64,000 nt of DNA. Source: Hydrogenovibrio marinus. Lineage in GTDB: Bacteria; Pseudomonadota; Gammaproteobacteria; Thiomicrospirales; Thiomicrospiraceae. Of this stretch, positions 1 through 7,930 are shown piece after piece (the first letter of the stretch is position 1; each line of letters begins with the position of its first letter). The position numbers and the translations under genes are program-made. The notes under the pieces were generated by a model, which was not told where the DNA came from, did not search any database, and saw nothing but the letters and a program-made list of their open reading frames with translations. Location of the stretch: positions 1,984,001-2,048,000 of the forward strand of contig NZ_AP020335.1 of the NCBI RefSeq assembly GCF_013340845.1. Direction: 5' to 3'.

Positions 1-26
1 TTTTTTTGTGGCCGGAATTGATACCT

Positions 27-317
27 CTACGCCACAATGCGTTCAATTGCCACAAACTCCGCGCCTTTGGCTAAACTAGCTTCTTCCAATTCATAAGCCG
101 CCTGCAAATTCGTCCAGAACTGTGCAGTGGTTCCCAGCGCTAAACCCAATCGTATGGCGGTATCCGCAGTAATCGAGCGCTTGCCATGAACTATCTCATT
201 AATGCGGCGTGGCGGTACTTTCATTACCTTTGCCAGTTTATTTTGAGAAATCTGCAAAGGCTCTAAAAATTCTTCTAATAAAATCTCACCTGGGTGGATA
301 TTGTCAATTCTGTTCAT
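27..317 (-). CDS. higA: HigA-family antitoxin (XRE-type HTH)
   Basis: A 96-residue protein that is mostly one helix-turn-helix domain. It opens with the HPGEILLEEFLEPL block typical of HigA/VapI antitoxins, followed by the recognition-helix region around VPPRRINEIVHGKRSIT (residues 34-50) and the TAxRLGLALGTTAQFWxNLQ block (about 53-72). Family knowledge: HigA binds and neutralises the HigB mRNA interferase and represses their shared promoter. It lies 8 bp downstream of the toxin gene on the same strand, in the toxin-first order usual for higBA. The palindromic site at 611-656 is its likely operator. Family assignment is firm; activity is inferred. Confidence 0.9.
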   Translation of the reverse strand: MNRIDNIHPGEILLEEFLEPLQISQNKLAKVMKVPPRRINEIVHGKRSITADTAIRLGLALGTTAQFWTNLQAAYELEEASLAKGAEFVAIERIVA

Positions 318-325
318 CTTTCCTC

Positions 326-607
326 CTAGTGGTAATCCACAATCTCAACGTTTTGAACCTGTCCATCATTCCAAACAAAGCACACTCTCCACTGCTGGTT
401 GATGCGGATGCTGTGCTGGCCGCTTCTGTCACCGCTCAATGTCTCCAGACGATTCGCCGGAGGAATAAGCAAATCCTCCAGAGTCAGAGCCGCATCAAGC
501 ATACGCAACTTCATACGAGCTTTGCGCTGAATCGCTTGCGGTAATTTTTTGGAAAACTGGCCTTTAAATACCTTTTCAGCATCTTTGTCTTTAAACGTCT
601 GAATCAT
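326..607 (-). CDS. higB: HigB/RelE-type toxin (mRNA interferase)
   Basis: A 93-residue basic protein of the HigB/RelE fold. Recognisable parts are the N-terminal FKDKDAEKVFKGQ segment, the central LxxPPANRLETLSGDRSGQHSIRIN stretch (about residues 48-72) and the QWRVCFVW strand followed by VEIVDYH at the C terminus. Members of this family cleave mRNA on the ribosome. The length is normal and no key segment is missing, so the gene looks intact. It is the first gene of the pair, its start codon lies directly beside the operator-like palindromes, and higA follows after 8 bp. Confidence 0.88.
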   Translation of the reverse strand: MIQTFKDKDAEKVFKGQFSKKLPQAIQRKARMKLRMLDAALTLEDLLIPPANRLETLSGDRSGQHSIRINQQWRVCFVWNDGQVQNVEIVDYH

Positions 608-610
608 GAG

Positions 611-660
611 TTAATTATAACGAGTATCGTTATATAACGCAATGCGTTATAATTAATCAA
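611..660 (-). promoter_or_regulatory. Palindromic operator/promoter of higBA
   Basis: A 12-bp inverted repeat (TTAATTATAACG at 611-622, its exact complement at 645-656) surrounds a perfect 12-bp palindrome CGTTATATAACG (628-639), giving four regularly spaced CGTTAT half-sites. On the minus strand a TTGATT (660-655), a 17-bp spacer and TTATAT (637-632) look like a sigma-70 promoter lying within the palindromes. This is the arrangement expected for autorepression by HigA. Confidence 0.7.
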
Positions 661-782
661 GTATTGGCATTAATCACAAAATGGGGACACCAAAAAACAA
701 GAAAGGGGATGTGTTTATTTTTTGGGAAAATATCGACATATCAGAGGGATATGTCGATTAAGTGGATATATTGAAACTCTTA

Positions 783-1178
783 CTACTTATCATCATTCCA
801 TGAATAAGTTCCTAATGAAACATTAGGATCAGGATCTAACGGGTTATAAGATTTACTAAAATCTTCTTGTCTTTTTAGTTCTAAATAATGAATTTCCTTT
901 TCAGTAAGTTCCGCTTTAGCTCCTTTAAAAAAAATTCCTATTAAAAATAGGAATATGACAGAAATAGCAATCCAAGCATAAATATGCTCAAGAAAGAAAT
1001 ACTCCATATCAAAGCCGCCAGAAGCGAAAGCATACACGATGAAATAAACAATAAACCCAGTCATAAATCCAGCCGCATTCAAAGCAGAATGATCTTCTTC
1101 CTCATAGACATCTTCTACATCTACAAACTGGTTGTTTGACTGAGATTGCTCCCAGTCTTTTGGTTTTAAATTTTCCAT
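783..1178 (-). CDS. Small inner-membrane protein, in the traS position behind traG
   Basis: A protein of about 131 residues with a charged N terminus, two hydrophobic segments (roughly residues 37-55 and 70-86) and a charged C-terminal tail. The ATG at 1178 is preferred over an upstream TTG because a GGAGG sits 5 bp before it. I recognise no family from the residues. It follows the traG remnant by about 60 bp on the same strand. In F-type transfer regions the gene after traG is traS, a small hydrophobic entry-exclusion protein, so an exclusion role is a position-based guess only. Confidence 0.55.
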   Translation of the reverse strand: MENLKPKDWEQSQSNNQFVDVEDVYEEEDHSALNAAGFMTGFIVYFIVYAFASGGFDMEYFFLEHIYAWIAISVIFLFLIGIFFKGAKAELTEKEIHYLELKRQEDFSKSYNPLDPDPNVSLGTYSWNDDK

Positions 1179-1236
1179 GGATACCTCCAAGCAATTGATT
1201 CACTAATACAAGGTTAATCCATTATTTAACTTTTTG

Positions 1237-2985
1237 TTAGGTTTTTCTAGGTGAAATAGGTTCTCTTGGATTATTCTGAGGCTCCGGCTCACCTTCAGTT
1301 CTAACTGTTTGCCCCGGATATTGCCCGGCGTTACTCGCCGCCGCTACTTCAGTTGGCTTACTTGGCTCTTGAGGTCTTTGTTCTCTTGATGCTGGTGTTT
1401 CCTGCGGCGCAGGAGGTGGAGCTGTTTGTTGGTTCATCATAGCTTCATCAGCTAGTTTAGCTGCTTCTTTCTTTGAGTATCCCGCTTGCTCATAGTTTGA
1501 GATCATCATATTTCTCGATGCATCAAGGTTTTGAGCTGTTTCGATAGGTGTTTCTGCCACTTTTGGACTATCATCTTTAGGTGTGGTAGGTGCTTCTTCC
1601 CAACTATTTTTCCCAACTATTGAAGTAGCTAAAGCTTTATTTTGAGAAACACCTTCTCCATTATTTGTAGCCTCTTTTACCTTGTCTTTTAGATTGGTTT
1701 GTTTAGGAGCATGACTTTGATTTGATGCAACTTCATTCTTAGTTGGTTGTCCCTTGGTCGCCACTTCTTTTTCTTTCTGTACCATTGGATGAAGAGCATT
1801 ACCAACTGCGGTTTGTACTGTACTTATATTTTTGCCAACTTGTTCAGAGGGACCTTTCTGCTGCAACTTAGCAGATTGTTTTGCATAGTCGGCAGCCAGT
1901 TTGTGTTCATTTGATTTATGTTCACCCGCAGGATCAGTGTAACCCTTCGGTTTTGTAACTGAAGTTTGCCCTTGCGACAATTTATATTGGTCAAAAAGTT
2001 TGTTTACAAGTTTTTCCGCTTTAGGCAAGTCACCTTGCTGGAAGGCTCTACTCATAGCTCTTCCTTCAGGCGTATGCATCATCGCCGTCAAGTTAAAGCC
2101 TTTATCTTTTGATATTTGCTCTAAACGCTCATAAGCTTCAGTTTCAGATTGGGCTTTTTTCAAGGTATCTTGAGAAATCTTGTCGAGTTTTCTTGACTCG
2201 TCAACACTTCCTTTAACGTCTGTAGCATCTTTTCCTGTTACTCCAGCTTTAGTTAAGAAGTTCTCGTCAGTTAGAGCTTTTTGCATGTCAGAAACAGTTT
2301 GTTTTTGAACATCTTGCGTTGTTCCTTTAGAGGTTTGTTCTTGAGTATGAGCTAAATCTTTAGCAAATTGCGCTTTCTTTTCATCAGTCCATTTAGCTGA
2401 AACAGAAGCACCTACAATCTTTTCTTCAACAGAACCCCATAAAGTTTTTGATGTATCAATCCCACCTTGCGCTAATGCGGTTGCAGTTTTAGCTATTGAC
2501 TGTTTATCATTAATACCATATTTACTTAAAAGGTCTTTAGCCGCCGCATAACTATGTTCCCAGTTCTCACCGACTTCTTTGCTTGATGCTGCACCCTTTT
2601 TCCAGTCAAATGAATTAGCCATTTCAGCACTTGTCATGTGAGAAGCAACCATTCCAAACGCAGTAGCCAATTGCATTGCGGAAGCAACACTATCAGTTTT
2701 AGCTTGCTCAGTTAAATGTGCAGCCTGGTTTTTATGTGATTGTGCTACTTGACTTGCAATGCTTGCAGTAGCAGGTAATCCTGTTGTCGTTGCTTGAGAA
2801 CCATCATAAGAATCCGTTCCATTAGAAGCTATTCTTACAATACCTCCCTCCATAGCACGGAGAGCTAAATGTCCGCTATCCACATTAGGCGAAGTCACAT
2901 GACTGTAAGCCGCCTCGTTATCGTGCTGTGAGTTATTCCAACGACTATCCCCGAAAGTGGTCTTCTCCGCTTTTAGGCTGGCACC
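1237..2985 (-). pseudogene. 3' remnant of a TraG-type mating-pair stabilisation gene
   Basis: The open frame encodes about 580 residues rich in Gln, Ser, Thr, Lys and Ala with no membrane segments, resembling the soluble C-terminal half of F-type TraG. A GTG at 2898 could act as a start, but the same frame stays open upstream to a stop at 2986-2988 with no convincing start. The extra upstream residues (FGDSRWNNSQHDN) match the SWNN..HDN block of TraG, so the coding part begins inside the gene. Intact TraG is about 900-1000 residues with an N-terminal membrane region, which is missing here. I read it as the 5'-truncated relic of a conjugative element. Whether the 553-residue product is made is unknown. 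Confidence 0.6.
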
Positions 2986-3084
2986 TTAGTTACTTATGGC
3001 CTAGATTGAGTTTGTGCTCCTTCTGGGCCTTTCTTTTTCTACACACATAAAAAACACACTTAAAGTGTGGTGCGGGATTTTGAT

Positions 3085-3522
3085 ATGCCTACCAAACAAC
3101 ATTACGAATCTTTTGAATCTCTAGGGCGCGATGCCTTGGATAGAATTACAGAAATTAATCTGAGACTTGAATCCTTATCTGAGCTGATCAAAAAGAGTCA
3201 ACCTAAAAAACCAGGCGCAATTACTTTACATCTATATTCATGCGGAAAAGATTGTCTTGGATGCCCACATCCATCATGGTTGGTTTGGTATTCTACAAAG
3301 AAAGGTGATGATTCTGTATTTTTGTCCTATAAAACAAAAACACCTTTAAGAAAGGTAAAACGCTCTGGTGATTTTAAAGAATCTTCCGAAAAAACCAAAA
3401 GACTGATAAAAGAGGCTATTGAGTTGCTTCAAGAACGCTCTGAAATCATCAATATGGTATCAAATTTAAACAAAAAACTTTCCGCAATGGGTAAGGTGCG
3501 TAAATTAAAAATAATCGCTTGA
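3085..3522 (+). CDS. Hypothetical protein with a CGKxCxxCPH motif (DUF6788-like)
   Basis: About 145 residues. The centre reads LYSCGKDCLGCPH followed by an aromatic strand ending in WLVWY and a basic KTKTPLRKVKR segment; the last 40 residues form a predicted helix rich in Glu, Leu and Lys. This order (CGK..C.C..PH, YY/WY strand, basic loop, helix) resembles small DUF6788-type proteins common on plasmids and integrative elements, whose function is unknown. An in-frame GTG at 3067 is possible, but ATG 3085 is taken. Neither start has a strong ribosome binding site. Confidence 0.5.
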   Translation: MPTKQHYESFESLGRDALDRITEINLRLESLSELIKKSQPKKPGAITLHLYSCGKDCLGCPHPSWLVWYSTKKGDDSVFLSYKTKTPLRKVKRSGDFKESSEKTKRLIKEAIELLQERSEIINMVSNLNKKLSAMGKVRKLKIIA

Positions 3523-3574
3523 TGGCGGTTTATTTTTCCTTTTAAGCAAATCTATTTTTAAAAAAACTTCTATC

Positions 3575-3616
3575 TTGCTGTTCATTATACACTTCTAGTA
3601 TAATTACATTGTAATT
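3575..3616 (+). promoter_or_regulatory. mazEF promoter with palindromic operator
   Basis: TTGCTG (3575-3580), an 18-bp spacer and a perfect TATAAT (3599-3604) form a sigma-70-like promoter. The inverted repeat AATTAC-ATT-GTAATT (3602-3616) overlaps its downstream edge, as expected for an AbrB/MazE-type autorepressor site. A GAGAGGGG ribosome binding site follows before the ATG at 3640. Confidence 0.6.
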
Positions 3617-3639
3617 ACTTTAAGAGAGGGGCGTTTCTG

Positions 3640-3900
3640 ATGGCACACTTAATCACAATTGGAAATTCAAAAGGCGTTAGGATACCTAAAAACCTTATTG
3701 AGCAAGCGCAAATCCAAGATAAAGAATTGGAGTTTTCTGTTTTGCCGGAAGGGATTTTAATCAGTCCTGTCAAAAAAGTAAGAGAAGGTTGGGCTGAAAA
3801 GTTTTCATTATTGGCACATCAACCTACTACCAATGAAGACAAGGAATGGCTTGAATCAGATATTGGCGAATCTCAAACAGAATCAGATTGGACGTGGTAA
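3640..3900 (+). CDS. mazE: MazE/AbrB-family antitoxin
   Basis: An 86-residue protein. The N-terminal half has the swapped-hairpin AbrB motif (LITIGNSKGVRIPKNLIEQA, residues 4-23), and the acidic C-terminal tail (ESDIGESQTESDW) is typical of the MazE segment that wraps and inhibits MazF. Its stop codon overlaps the start of the toxin gene (TAATG), so the two are translationally coupled. The palindrome at 3602-3616 is a probable self-binding site. Confidence 0.88.
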   Translation: MAHLITIGNSKGVRIPKNLIEQAQIQDKELEFSVLPEGILISPVKKVREGWAEKFSLLAHQPTTNEDKEWLESDIGESQTESDWTW

Positions 3901-4214
3901 TGAAAAGGTTTGAAGTTTGGTTGATTAACCTTGATCCGACCGTCGGTCGAGAGATCAATAAAACGCGGCCATGTCTGGTTATTTCTCCCAATGAAATGGC
4001 GGCTTTATCGACTGTACTGGTCGCTCCCATGACCTCTCAAGGCTTTGAGTTCCCGTCCAGAATAAATTGTGTGTTTGCCGGTAAGAATGGATTGGTATTG
4101 TTAGATCAGATTCGTGCGGTGGATAAACGCAGATTTGTGAAAAAACTTGGGAAACTGAATGTTGATACTCAGAAGCTAGTTTCGGATAGATTGGTGGAAA
4201 TGTTTACTTTTTGA
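3900..4214 (+). CDS. mazF: MazF/PemK-family endoribonuclease toxin
   Basis: A 104-residue protein with the PemK/MazF fold signature: RFEVWLINLDPTVGREINKTRPCLVISP at the N terminus, a VLVAPMTS strand, and LVLLDQIRAVDKRRF followed by a short helical C terminus. The ATG at 3900 overlaps the antitoxin stop and is preferred over an upstream TTG at 3888. Family members cleave single-stranded RNA at short sequences. All conserved blocks are present, so it appears functional. Confidence 0.9.
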   Translation: MKRFEVWLINLDPTVGREINKTRPCLVISPNEMAALSTVLVAPMTSQGFEFPSRINCVFAGKNGLVLLDQIRAVDKRRFVKKLGKLNVDTQKLVSDRLVEMFTF

Positions 4215-4243
4215 TTAAGTCTGAATTTCTGCAATTTAGACGT

Positions 4244-4274
4244 AAAAAAACCCGCGCAAGGCGGGTTTGATTTT
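4244..4274. terminator. Rho-independent terminator, bidirectional
   Basis: An AAACCCGC-GCAAG-GCGGGTTT hairpin at 4248-4267 has an A run on its left and a T-rich stretch on its right, so it can end transcription of mazEF (+) and of the convergent lipoprotein gene (-). Confidence 0.75.
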
Positions 4275-4289
4275 GTTCAAGAATTTTCA

Positions 4290-4907
4290 TCACTTTGGTT
4301 CAAAAAATTCAACAACAGCTCTTTCAGTGAAGTTTCTAATATAACTGTAATAATAACTAACCTTACCCACTGCTCGAAGATGTACATTGGTTTCATAATT
4401 ATCAGCAATTATTGAAAAATTCATCTCAGGAGAGCAATCTTCAGTGCAGTTTAGCTCTGGCTTGGTGGACTGCATAGACTTGTTGACTTTGTTTTCAACC
4501 AAACCACCAACAACCCTAGCTGCCAACCCTAATCCTAAAGCGTCACCAACACCATCAGAAATACCGTTGCTGTAACTATTAGATTTTCTAAAATTATTTT
4601 TCCATAATTTCAAAGAATTTAATCTTACAGTAACCTTTCTTCCTGTCGGCGATAACGTAATTCCTTTTGAAATTAAGTCATCACGAACATCTGATTCCAA
4701 CTTGCTAAGTTCAAACCCTCTAAGATTTGCTTCTTTGCTTACTTCAAAAGATAAATTAATCACTTTATCGGTGATTCGTTTATCATTGTCAAGCTTCACA
4801 TAATATCCCGATACAATTTTATTATTGTTCTCCTTTGTCATCATGGTAGAACAACCAGTCAACTGCAAAGCACTAACCGCCAAAAAAACTAAAAATAGCT
4901 TCTTCAT
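4290..4907 (-). CDS. Hypothetical outer-membrane lipoprotein
   Basis: About 205 residues. The ATG at 4907 begins a clear lipoprotein signal peptide: MKK, a hydrophobic stretch and the lipobox LTGC, so Cys would be lipidated at about residue 18. The mature part has no family I can name. It holds a Gly-rich segment in its middle (SNGISDGVGDALGLGLAARVVGG) and a CTEDC pair near residue 150. The promoter region is short because an IS3-family element ends 28 bp upstream, so its expression may depend on that element. Confidence 0.6.
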   Translation of the reverse strand: MKKLFLVFLAVSALQLTGCSTMMTKENNNKIVSGYYVKLDNDKRITDKVINLSFEVSKEANLRGFELSKLESDVRDDLISKGITLSPTGRKVTVRLNSLKLWKNNFRKSNSYSNGISDGVGDALGLGLAARVVGGLVENKVNKSMQSTKPELNCTEDCSPEMNFSIIADNYETNVHLRAVGKVSYYYSYIRNFTERAVVEFFEPK

Positions 4908-5003
4908 TTTTTTCCTCTCTTTAAATTTAAAGACTTGAACTGGTCTAATGGAAACGGACACTTCAATGAGAGACAATAGATGTTGTCGAATCTAGGAGTG
5001 GTT

Positions 5004-5294
5004 ATGAATCAGAAGCGAGTTTATAAAACTTACACCAAAGAATTTAAACAAGAAGCGGTCGCGCTTGTCACTGAACAAGGTTATAGCGTTGCTGAAGCGG
5101 CGCAAGCGCTAGGCGTTAATCCAAACTTGCTTTACAAGTGGAAAGACAAGCTTGAAGCGCAAACCAATGGTGCGGCCTTAAGCGATAATGAGCGTGAAGA
5201 ACTCAAAAAGCTGCGAGCTGAAAACAAGCGGCTTCGAATGGAAAAAGACATTTTAAAAAAGGCCTCAGCCTTCTTCGCCCGAGAAATGCACTAG
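5004..5294 (+). CDS. IS3-family transposase OrfA (copy 1)
   Basis: A 96-residue helix-turn-helix protein (KTYTKEFKQEAVALV..., with VAEAAQALGVNPNLLYKW as the recognition region) followed by a leucine-zipper-like ERE...LRAENKRLRMEKDILKKA segment used for multimerisation. The ATG at 5004 is chosen because an AGGAG lies 7 bp before it. The gene ends in an A6G slippery run (5255-5261) where ribosomes can shift -1 into orfB. Confidence 0.9.
   Translation: MNQKRVYKTYTKEFKQEAVALVTEQGYSVAEAAQALGVNPNLLYKWKDKLEAQTNGAALSDNEREELKKLRAENKRLRMEKDILKKASAFFAREMH
5255..5261 (+). other. Programmed -1 frameshift site A_AAA_AAG
   Basis: The heptamer AAAAAAG is positioned in the orfA frame as (TT)A AAA AAG, the canonical X XXY YYZ slippery arrangement. 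OrfB lies in the -1 frame relative to OrfA, and its frame is open from the heptamer onward, so slippage would yield the OrfAB transposase typical of the IS3 family. The same site recurs in copy 2 at 8604-8610. Confidence 0.75.
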
Positions 5295-5314
5295 GATTTG
5301 AGTTTATCCATACG

Positions 5315-6166
5315 TTGGCGCAAGAAGGCTACTCGGTTAAATTAAGCTGTAAGGTGATGAGTTTTAGCCGCTCCGGCTATTACGATTGGATCAAGCGTCC
5401 CAAGGCTATTATTACCGAAGAACAACTGCGACTGTATCGGCGAGCTAAAGCCCTTTTTATAGCCAGTCGAAACAGTCTCGGTTCACGAGAACTGATGAAG
5501 CGATTACGTAAAGAAGGCTTTAAGGTTGGGCGCCACAAAGTCATCAAGTTAATGGAAATCTTAAACCTAAAGGTTGAACAGCGTGTTGCATTCAAAGTCA
5601 CCACAAAACGGGACCCAAGCCACGCTGTGGCAGATAACCTTGTGAACATGGACTTTAACCCCACAGGCATGAATCAAGTGTGGGCCGGTGATATCACCTA
5701 TTTAAAAACCGCACAGGGTTGGCTATACCTGAGCGTGGTGATGGACTTGTACTCACGCCGGATTATCGGTTGGTCAATCAGCCCGCGCATGACCACCGAA
5801 CTCGTGCTTGAGTCGCTCAAGCAAGCCTACTGGCTTAGAAAGCCGCCCAAAGGGGTGATCTTCCATAGTGATCGTGGATCACAATACACCAGTGACGCAT
5901 TTAGAGCGCAGCTGAAACAATTCAAAATCCGAGCCTCAATGGGCGATGTTGGCGCGTGTTGGGATAATGCCGTGGTTGAAAGGTTCTTTGGCAGTTTAAA
6001 GCATGACTGGCTGCTCAAAGTACATCAACCTAACCATGAGCATATGATTGACGATGTGAAAGCGTATATGCGTTATTACAACTTAGAAAGGCTTCATACA
6101 AGCAATGGTGACATGAGTCCTATTGAATATGAAAATTATAAACGTGATGTGTCCGAAATTGCTTGA
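5315..6166 (+). CDS. IS3-family transposase OrfB, DDE integrase (copy 1)
   Basis: A 283-residue rve/DDE catalytic subunit. The N-terminal HTH_21-like region (SRSGYYDW..., about residues 18-90) is followed by the integrase core, with catalytic Asp in VWAGDITYLKT, the second Asp in VIFHSDRGSQYTS and Glu in NAVVERFFGSLK. It is probably made only as an OrfAB fusion by -1 frameshifting at 5255-5261. The TTG at 5315 is just the first start-like codon in the frame. The copy is intact. Confidence 0.9.
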   Translation: MAQEGYSVKLSCKVMSFSRSGYYDWIKRPKAIITEEQLRLYRRAKALFIASRNSLGSRELMKRLRKEGFKVGRHKVIKLMEILNLKVEQRVAFKVTTKRDPSHAVADNLVNMDFNPTGMNQVWAGDITYLKTAQGWLYLSVVMDLYSRRIIGWSISPRMTTELVLESLKQAYWLRKPPKGVIFHSDRGSQYTSDAFRAQLKQFKIRASMGDVGACWDNAVVERFFGSLKHDWLLKVHQPNHEHMIDDVKAYMRYYNLERLHTSNGDMSPIEYENYKRDVSEIA

Positions 6167-6174
6167 CCAGTACA

Positions 6175-6350
6175 AAGAGATGTTTCTGAACAGTGTTGTG
6201 GGTATTGAACGTTTAGCATAATTGAAACTCCTTTTATTTGTTTCAACTAACTAAACGATGATTTGTTTTCAAAATTAACAAAATAACTTAAAAAACAATT
6301 TTTATAATGCTAACTCGAAAGTGAATTGATTGATCTAGCCACCAGAAAAG
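6175..6350. other. Gap to the right of IS copy 1
   Basis: There is no gene here. A short plus-strand frame continues out of the element and ends at a stop at 6219-6221 (KEMFLNSVVGIERLA), which could be the C-terminal stub of a gene cut by the insertion. The rest is AT-rich with no clear signal. Confidence 0.3.
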
Positions 6351-6890
6351 CTATTTAAACACTTTAAACTCACTTTTATATTTATCAAAATACTCCCACT
6401 TCAAGCTTTTATCTGGGTACATTACACTCCAGTCATAGACGCGTCTTTTGTAGATTATTTGTATGGCACTTTTATACCTCCAGATTCCTTCTTCTAAATA
6501 GCGACCGGAGAATTCTGCTTTGTAAATATTTCTTTTTCGATCAAAGATAGAGGTGAATTCATCAAGAATTCCACCACTAGCTTCAAAGGATTTTTTTAGT
6601 GACCAATCCAACATCCCTTTGATTTTTTGATTATAAGCACCGACATCCTTGTCCTGCTCAAACTCTCTATACCTTAAAATATATACCGCTTTGTTCGGCA
6701 CATCTCCAGCAGCAAACATTCTCAAACCAGGCACATACTTTTGATAGCCTGAAAGATCATATTCTTTCGGCAAGCTAGGGAATGTTGCTTGCACCGAATT
6801 GTTCAATAAAGTAAATGTTGGATAATTTGAAGCCCATACACTGCATGAGAGAACGCTTAAGAATAGTATCCATAACAATTTAATTTTCAT
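6351..6890 (-). CDS. Hypothetical secreted (periplasmic) protein
   Basis: About 179 residues starting at the ATG at 6890. A Sec signal peptide is clear (basic MKIK, hydrophobic LLWILFLSVLSCSV, cleavage near WAS), giving a mature protein of about 160 residues that is rich in aromatic and basic residues. No lipobox and no family I can name. Its start overlaps the 3' end of the next upstream gene (6880-7122) by 11 bp, so the two are likely a translationally coupled pair. Confidence 0.55.
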   Translation of the reverse strand: MKIKLLWILFLSVLSCSVWASNYPTFTLLNNSVQATFPSLPKEYDLSGYQKYVPGLRMFAAGDVPNKAVYILRYREFEQDKDVGAYNQKIKGMLDWSLKKSFEASGGILDEFTSIFDRKRNIYKAEFSGRYLEEGIWRYKSAIQIIYKRRVYDWSVMYPDKSLKWEYFDKYKSEFKVFK

Positions 6891-7122
6891 CGTGACCACC
6901 TCTTGGCAAATTAGAGTGCGCCACTTTTCTCCAGCTGAATTTGGCTAGCCAGAAACCAACCAATAAGACGATGATCCAAATATTACTCAGTAATAAAAAC
7001 CCCGCTTCTGAAACGTCAGATTTTACTAAAACAACTTGAATCGCATTTTTTAGTACAGCACTTAAAGTGGCAAAAAACCAAAACACTATAATAGCTGTTA
7101 CAGCTGCAAATACTTTTCTCAT
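6880..7122 (-). CDS. Small two-helix membrane protein
   Basis: An 80-residue protein with two transmembrane segments (about residues 5-30 and 40-60) and a short basic C-terminal tail. No family is recognised. It overlaps the start of the secreted-protein gene downstream, so the pair may act together at the inner membrane and periplasm. Both lie between the two IS copies and may belong to the same acquired block. Confidence 0.5.
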   Translation of the reverse strand: MRKVFAAVTAIIVFWFFATLSAVLKNAIQVVLVKSDVSEAGFLLLSNIWIIVLLVGFWLAKFSWRKVAHSNLPRGGHDEN

Positions 7123-7176
7123 AACAATACCTTCTGCACTTTCCTTAAAGTAGCGAATTTAAAATCGATATAATCA

Positions 7177-7866
7177 TTACGCATGGTCATGCTTAATCAC
7201 TCTAAAAGTTAGATTAAACCTAGCCTCTTTAACTTTCTTACGAGGGGGAACAGAGTGCTCCCAGAAATGCTGTAAAGCGCCCCCCATAATGAGCAATGTT
7301 CCATGTTTTAGAGGAATGGACATCTTTTGAGATTTATCTTTTGTTCTGATTACAAAATCTCTAGATGCACCAAAGTTTAATGATGCTATGACAGGATTTT
7401 GTCCCAATTCTGACTCTGCATCTGTATGCCAACCAATATGATCAAAACCATCTCTATACCAGTTCATCAAAACACTATTAAATTTGACGTCTGTTATCGA
7501 CTCAATTCTTTCTTTGAGATAAAGCAATCCCTTATTCCAAACATTTGGTTCTAGATGGATTCCAGAGTAGGTATAACTTTTGTCTGTATCACCGTACCAG
7601 GCTGAATAACGTGGAAGATACATCTCTTTTCCATACATATTAATTTTGTCATGCTGCCAGTTAATGTTTTTGAACTTCACCTTTGACAGCGCATCTTTAT
7701 CTAAAGAATGCCAGTCCACCGATTGCCAATCATTTGAATCATTCTCTAAAAAATACTCGACACTTCGGTCACTGATATTTTTTTCTATAAAAGCTTCTGC
7801 ATAAAATAAATAACCATTGGGCACGTATATTTCAAACCCCTTTAAATCAGCTATAACCATCTTCAT
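7177..7866 (-). CDS. AlkB-family 2-oxoglutarate/Fe(II) dioxygenase
   Basis: About 229 residues. The C-terminal half is a clear AlkB/ALKBH2-3-type double-stranded beta-helix: NWYRDGFDHIGWHTDAE carries the iron ligands His and Asp of HxD, the distal ligand is the His of HFWEHSVPP, and ARFNLTFR is the RxNxTxR motif that binds 2-oxoglutarate. The family oxidatively removes alkyl groups from DNA or RNA bases. The first ~60 residues are less conserved, and a short coupled frame upstream (7847-7930) looks like the usual AlkB N terminus in another frame, so the 5' end may be frameshifted. Confidence 0.85.
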   Translation of the reverse strand: MKMVIADLKGFEIYVPNGYLFYAEAFIEKNISDRSVEYFLENDSNDWQSVDWHSLDKDALSKVKFKNINWQHDKINMYGKEMYLPRYSAWYGDTDKSYTYSGIHLEPNVWNKGLLYLKERIESITDVKFNSVLMNWYRDGFDHIGWHTDAESELGQNPVIASLNFGASRDFVIRTKDKSQKMSIPLKHGTLLIMGGALQHFWEHSVPPRKKVKEARFNLTFRVIKHDHA

Positions 7867-7930
7867 CTGGTAGTTCTATAGGGGGTTGATGCATGCCATC
7901 TATTTCTAAATCCTCAAACAAGTCTTTCAT
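7847..7930 (-). CDS. 27-residue frame overlapping the 5' end of the alkB-like gene
   Basis: A short frame starts with an ATG overlapping the upstream stop (TAATG at 7930) and reads MKDLFEDLEIDG...IELPDEDG before a TGA at 7847-7849. Its composition (DLF near the start, then an acidic xLPD segment) resembles the first residues of many bacterial AlkB homologues. It overlaps the annotated alkB frame by 20 bp in a different frame. It could be the true N terminus separated by a frameshift, or a leader that couples translation. Confidence 0.35.
   Translation of the reverse strand: MKDLFEDLEIDGMHQPPIELPDEDGYS

Larger units (their letters stand above)
4936..6174 (+). mobile_element. IS3-family insertion sequence, copy 1
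   Basis: The 1239-bp element is repeated in the same orientation at 8285-9523, and both copies encode identical proteins. Ends are imperfect inverted repeats: TGAACTGGTC on the left and the complement of GACCAGTACA on the right, i.e. TG...CA termini. Two overlapping frames encode OrfA and OrfB. The flanking triplets (ACT left, AAG right) do not match, so no target duplication is visible for this copy, which suggests an adjacent deletion or rearrangement. Confidence 0.9.

Noticed and set aside
209-544. Plus-strand open frame of about 111 codons
   Set aside because: It runs antisense to higA and higB, which have strong family signatures; no ribosome binding site.
6175-6221. C-terminal stub of a gene after IS copy 1
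   Set aside because: Only about 15 codons outside the IS; too short to call a gene. Mentioned in the gap entry and the IS finding.
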